From Piscicola geometra (lineage: Eukaryota; Annelida; Clitellata; Hirudinida; Piscicolidae): a DNA stretch of 64,000 bases. Positions 59,850-64,000 of this stretch are shown piece by piece (the stretch's first letter is position 1; the number at the start of each line of letters is the position of its first letter). Position numbers and translations under genes: made by a program. Where the stretch lies: NCBI GenBank assembly GCA_943735955.1, contig OX030958.1, positions 5,472,626-5,536,625 of the forward strand, in the 5' to 3' direction. Below the pieces are notes generated by a model. That model did not search any database. It was not told the origin of the DNA and saw only the letters and a list, made by a program, of their open reading frames with translations.

Positions 59850-62470
59850 ACACATCACTTTGTATTTTAGAGAGACAAGCAGCCGTGACTTCGAAGCAGA
59901 CTTCATCAATGAAACGGCAATTTCAAACGTTTGAAAGAAGGCATGAGGTTGTTATGTTGAGCTTTATGGCCTGCTCTAAACGGCCGCAAAAATTAAAGAC
60001 GGGAAGAGGCTTTCAGGAGATCATTGCTTTCGTAATGGCGGTTCTATCAAACCATAAAAAGCTATTTCTATGTATTTCATGCGAATAAAAAAACAAATTC
60101 AATTACGGCGTTATTGGAGAGTTAAATTAATAAGATAGGGCCTGAAGCCTTTCACAAGTACTTAGAATTGTATATATCTTTTCGATTCGCTTTTGTTCTG
60201 GTGGGGATTCGTCATAAAGAAAGAATGACGAGAAAAGTTAAAAGATGAAGACAACGATATTGATGAATGGGAGAAAAATGATGATAATGGTGGAGATAAA
60301 GTAAAAAGGGGAAAAAACTTGATCATGACCATTGGGAAACATATGACAACATGAGTGAAGAAAAGTTATGAATGAAACCAATTTTTTGATTGAAAGTGAA
60401 ATTAAGAGTGGTTCAACTCAACGAACGTATGAGGAGAAGGCTTGGTAGGCAAATGAACGGAAATGAAGCTGCGAATTATAAAATATTGTGGCTGCTTTAA
60501 TTTATGACTCTTAAAGACCTAAAGTTAAGACATAAATCTTCAGAATCATTTAAAAACTATCGTTCATCATACGCAAGCAGCCATTTGATTTATGGCAGTT
60601 ATTGCTAATTTATCTGATAAACTAAATGGTAGTCGAATGATTTAAAAATGTGTTTTCCAGTTCGATTAGGTATGTGGGTGTGTTGTGGATGCGGGAATTC
60701 TGCATGCATTGTTAATGTACGACAACGTGATTGTGGCATTCACGAGATAAGAGCATTTTTATGTGAAAAGATGCTATTTCGGCACATTCGTGTCTGATTT
60801 AATGTGTCAAACTAAGACGTTTTTTAGAATCTTGAACCGACGTTTCGAAGGCTTTCGTGAGGTTTGCAGTGAGTCAACTTTCAGCGTAACACAACAAAAA
60901 TTCGAAAATCTAAGACGAAACAATCTTTGGAAAGAATATTAAGTTCGAAAACACCTTCATGACCGCAATACATAAGTTTAACGTTTAGAAAGGGTCAGAA
61001 TCGAAAAAAGAAAGATCCAGGTTTCTCGAAGATCTGAGGTGAGCTCGGATCCTTCAGCAGTCACTCGCATGAAAGCCTGTTTCTTATTTGTTTAATGGTA
61101 GTCCTCATCACTTTTGCATGCCTTTAAGACTATTCTGTCATGTTTGAATGACATTCTGCTTGTTTACAAAGTATTTTAGAGTCTCTTTAAACTTTTTGGT
61201 TACTTTGAAAAGTTTTTTCAAAAAAATATATTCACTTCCTGACTCGTGTACTCCAAAAAATTCAGTTGATTCTTTTGTCTTCTTTAATGGTCTTTTCGAC
61301 TTTAGCGTTTGTGATGTACAAATATACAGTGGTCACATAAATAATTTTGTTACTAAGCAGTTTTTACTTTAATTGCAAATTAGTTTTGATTCGAGTATTT
61401 TTCATCATTGAAATTTGTCTTTATGTGAACAAATATATTAAATTTCGCTTGTGTTTCCAAGGTATTTATACCTCTCGCTATAATTGTGTTTTTTAAATGT
61501 ATATTAAATTTAATAAAACTCTATCTTTTGAATGAGATTATTTCACTAAAATGTACTTTACAAAACTCCAATCGGATTCTTAAATTACAGCTCATCTATC
61601 AGGCTCTATAAGCTTAGCAACTATATTTCAAGATGACCATTTTTAATTATTGGAGTAAAAGCTTTTTCAAATTTGCTATATTTTTCTCTGATTTGTAAAA
61701 AATATTTCGTTTTTGAATCGTTTCCATGAGAAAGCTAGAGCAAAGTTACGATCGTGTATAAATCTCATGGAAGTGCAGTGTTGTCTTCAAAGAAATGACA
61801 GTTTGTTTTAGGCTTTTTCATCTAAAATGTTTTCTACAATGACACTTGTGTATTAAATCACTCGAAGAAATGCCAAATAATTAGATAAAGAATTGTTTCG
61901 ACCAACACTCCTCTATCCCCGAGATCGGATATTATTTTCAAACCTCCAAAAACAAGAATTTTCGAAGTGTAAGTAAAAATAAAAAATACTTTTGAATAAT
62001 TCTTTAAATTAAAAAAAATTAATATGCGAAGAGTGTGTTCGTGTGTCTTAGTATTTTCATTGTGTTTTTGATTGCTTGTCTTACACGAATTTACATATGT
62101 AATTAAAACTTTATTACATTTTTCTGTTTTCATTTCTGTGAATATGGCAGCTTATCGTGTTCGTCACTCAAAGGCTTCATATAAGAGCTTTCATGCTTTT
62201 ACGCCAGAACTAATGCCTTTTATATGTTTTGCCTGAATTGCATTCAAACGTCTTTGCAATGCGAGCTGTTTGTGCTCGATTGAGCAGACCGTAGCAGTAT
62301 CGACAAGACACCCCTTTATAAAACATTAGGAAATTTAATCGTTCCTAAAACGAAAGGCCCTATTTGGTGTTACAGGATTTTTTCTCTTAGCATTTTATTC
62401 CTCCAATATCTTCATCGTCATAATATTTTTATTCCATCGTTCCCACTCTCCCTTTACAACATCATTCTAT
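59850..62470. other. Non-coding or unassigned stretch, possibly an intron
   Basis: AT-rich. The frame at 59783-60088 and the minus frame at 62133-61858 have no motif I can name. If the exon at 62892-63146 belongs to a long minus-strand gene, part of this may be its intron, but I cannot place a second exon. Confidence 0.4.
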
Positions 62471-62497
62471 CACCCTCTACATCATCATAATCATCAT

Positions 62498-62542
<45 letters not shown>

Positions 62543-62756
62543 AATCATCAAAGTCATCATCACCATCATTATCACCCCCTACATCATAATCATCATCATC
62601 ATCACTACCATTACCCCCACGACTACCACCGCCACCACCACCATCATCTGCCTAATCTCGACCATCTTTATCATAATGACTACCATCTTAATGACTCCCT
62701 TCTCCATCATAATCATCATCATCACTACCATCTCCATCAAAGTCATCATCATCTCT

Positions 62757-62802
<46 letters not shown>

Positions 62803-62840
62803 GCTTCATCTTCTCTATCATCATCATCATCATCATCTCT

Positions 62841-62882
<42 letters not shown>
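62470..62882. repeat. (CAT)n trinucleotide repeats, two blocks
   Basis: CAT/ATC runs at about 62485-62545 and 62755-62882, with TCT interruptions. They begin ten bases after the donor of the exon at 62892, so they are intronic. The Met, Ile and Asp runs in the frames over them are not protein. Confidence 0.93.
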
Positions 62883-62883
<1 letters not shown>

Positions 62884-62891
62884 GCATGCAC

Positions 62892-63146
62892 CTGGTCACA
62901 GATGAGGAGGCAGTAGAGGGACATGAGGATCCAGAAGAAGGTTGGCACGCAGACGACGAACACCGCATTGAAGCACTTGCGCATGCAGGAAGACGGACCG
63001 GTTGATGATGATGATGATGCGTGTTTCCATTTCTTACAATGCGAGCACGGGGGATTCAGTGGAGTGTGGGGAGATTTCTGGAAGGAGTTAGAAGAAATGG
63101 GAGAGCTGGAAGAGTGAGGTGGGAAGGAGGTTGTAGTGGATTTCAT
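62892..63146 (-). CDS. First exon of a membrane protein, possibly an ABCC (MRP-type) transporter
   Basis: Starts with ATG at 63146 and ends CTGTGACCAG before the donor GTGCAT; 85 codons, phase 0. After a Ser/Pro-rich N-terminus it reads CMRKCFNAVFVVCVPTFFWI, then LMSLYCLLICDQ: one hydrophobic helix preceded by a Cys-Phe. ABCC1-type transporters begin the TMD0 region with the same pattern (CFxxxxLVWVPC, then an aromatic-rich helix). The match is short and the long Ser-rich lead is unusual, so this is tentative. No further exons are recognised in the window. Confidence 0.4.
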
Positions 63147-64000
63147 GCTGCTGCTTTTCGTTCGTGGTGGAGCTAGGTGTTAGTTCGTACTTGCTGGATT
63201 TAAAAGGAGTTTAAAAGCGATTTTCCAGAGAATTATTTGGAACTTGTTTAATTCTTGAAGTCAATACTCAGAATATCCTGGTGTTATTGCCTCCGTCGAG
63301 GCAAACTTTAGTTAGGCAGGCTTATTTGGAAAGTCATGATTGCATTGATGATTAAACTTGAACGAAAAGTGCGGGTATTGGAATGGATGTTTTTGAATGG
63401 TTCTGAAATATGTTTTTACTATGTTTAAACAAATATTTATGAATTTTAATTTATAATTATAATAAACATAGTTTTTAGATTTTTAAAGCACAGGTTTTAT
63501 GGAATTTAGTTTTTAAATTGCCTCTTCGTGAGTCAATCTTCCTTCACTTTATCAGTGCTGCAAAACGCATTGCCACAATTCCGGTATAGAATTTTGCAAA
63601 ACAACTTAAGATCCTGATCCGAAAATTACTAAGTAAACTTTTGACTGAACTTCGCTGACCATGGTCTTAATAAAAATTGGAAATTACTTTCAACTCTAAA
63701 CCTTGAGATCTGAAAGTCTGTGTAACTAAAGAAAAATGTAATATAAAAAGAAGTCTGCTAAAAATACTTTTTCCTTTGAACAAAATATTAATATAAAAGT
63801 TTAATTTATATTTATGAGTTTTGCATAATGCAATGACTTTGATTAATGTTTTTTTAAGGATTTTCAACGTTCTCTAACTCTTGTTTTATAAGCACAAGCG
63901 AATGAAAAAAGTGTTAAACTATTCATTTTTACAACTTTCAGGGAAACTATGAATACCAGAAACAGAAATAAACGAATACTCGGAATTCGAAATTTGTGGT
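63147..64000. other. Upstream flank, non-coding
   Basis: AT-rich sequence upstream of the minus-strand exon. A promoter would be expected here, but I see no clear core element. The small frame at 63667-63867 is not supported. Confidence 0.45.

Noticed and set aside
62579..62968. Met-rich minus-strand ORF of 129 codons
   Set aside because: It is the (CAT)n repeat; the coding frame of the exon here is the one starting at 63146.

Overview
The window is nuclear DNA of an animal, AT-rich and microsatellite-heavy, with genes split into many short exons by small GT-AG introns. The gene content (an ARPC1 actin-nucleation subunit, a LAR-type receptor tyrosine phosphatase, a possible ABCC transporter) and the repeats (piggyBac, hAT, two or three LINE families, tRNA-derived SINEs) fit an invertebrate. 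A lophotrochozoan such as a leech or other annelid is a reasonable guess, but I cannot prove the taxon from sequence alone.

Layout. 1-7263: plus-strand multi-exon gene, cut by the left edge, helical and HEAT-like, with Asp/Gly-rich segments coded by in-frame triplet repeats; its product is not firmly recognised. 7325-8890: hAT transposon with a perfect 8-bp target-site duplication, sitting in or at the 3' end of that gene. 9783-12382: complete ARPC1 gene, minus strand, ten exons. 12872-14740: LINE with a 580-codon reverse-transcriptase ORF; 14870-15240: a degraded plus-strand LINE endonuclease piece. 15250-22400: mostly non-coding, with long (TG)n and TG-rich minisatellites. 22430-30366: complete 24-exon receptor tyrosine phosphatase, plus strand; every exon junction keeps phase, giving 1360 residues. 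33190-35565: piggyBac element with TTAA duplications, inverted ends and an apparently intact three-exon transposase. 35566-47786: non-coding and repeat DNA with SINEs, LINE 3' pieces and the first copy of a 1.5-kb repeat whose second copy lies at 54505-55985. 47787-53475: minus-strand gene for an unrecognised single-pass membrane protein, 5' end not found. 56600-59840: two more SINE-like units and a (GT)n tract of about 1 kb. 62892-63146: minus-strand first exon of a membrane protein resembling the N-terminus of ABCC transporters, followed by triplet repeats.

The main biological point is the phosphatase. Its membrane-proximal domain keeps [10 protein letters not shown] but has WPE where active enzymes have WPD, and it carries an insertion of about 110 Asn/Ser/Thr-rich residues. 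The distal domain has lost both the KNRY and WPD motifs. The receptor may therefore be a weak or pseudo-phosphatase. The genes share no operon-like logic; they are independent eukaryotic loci set among transposons.
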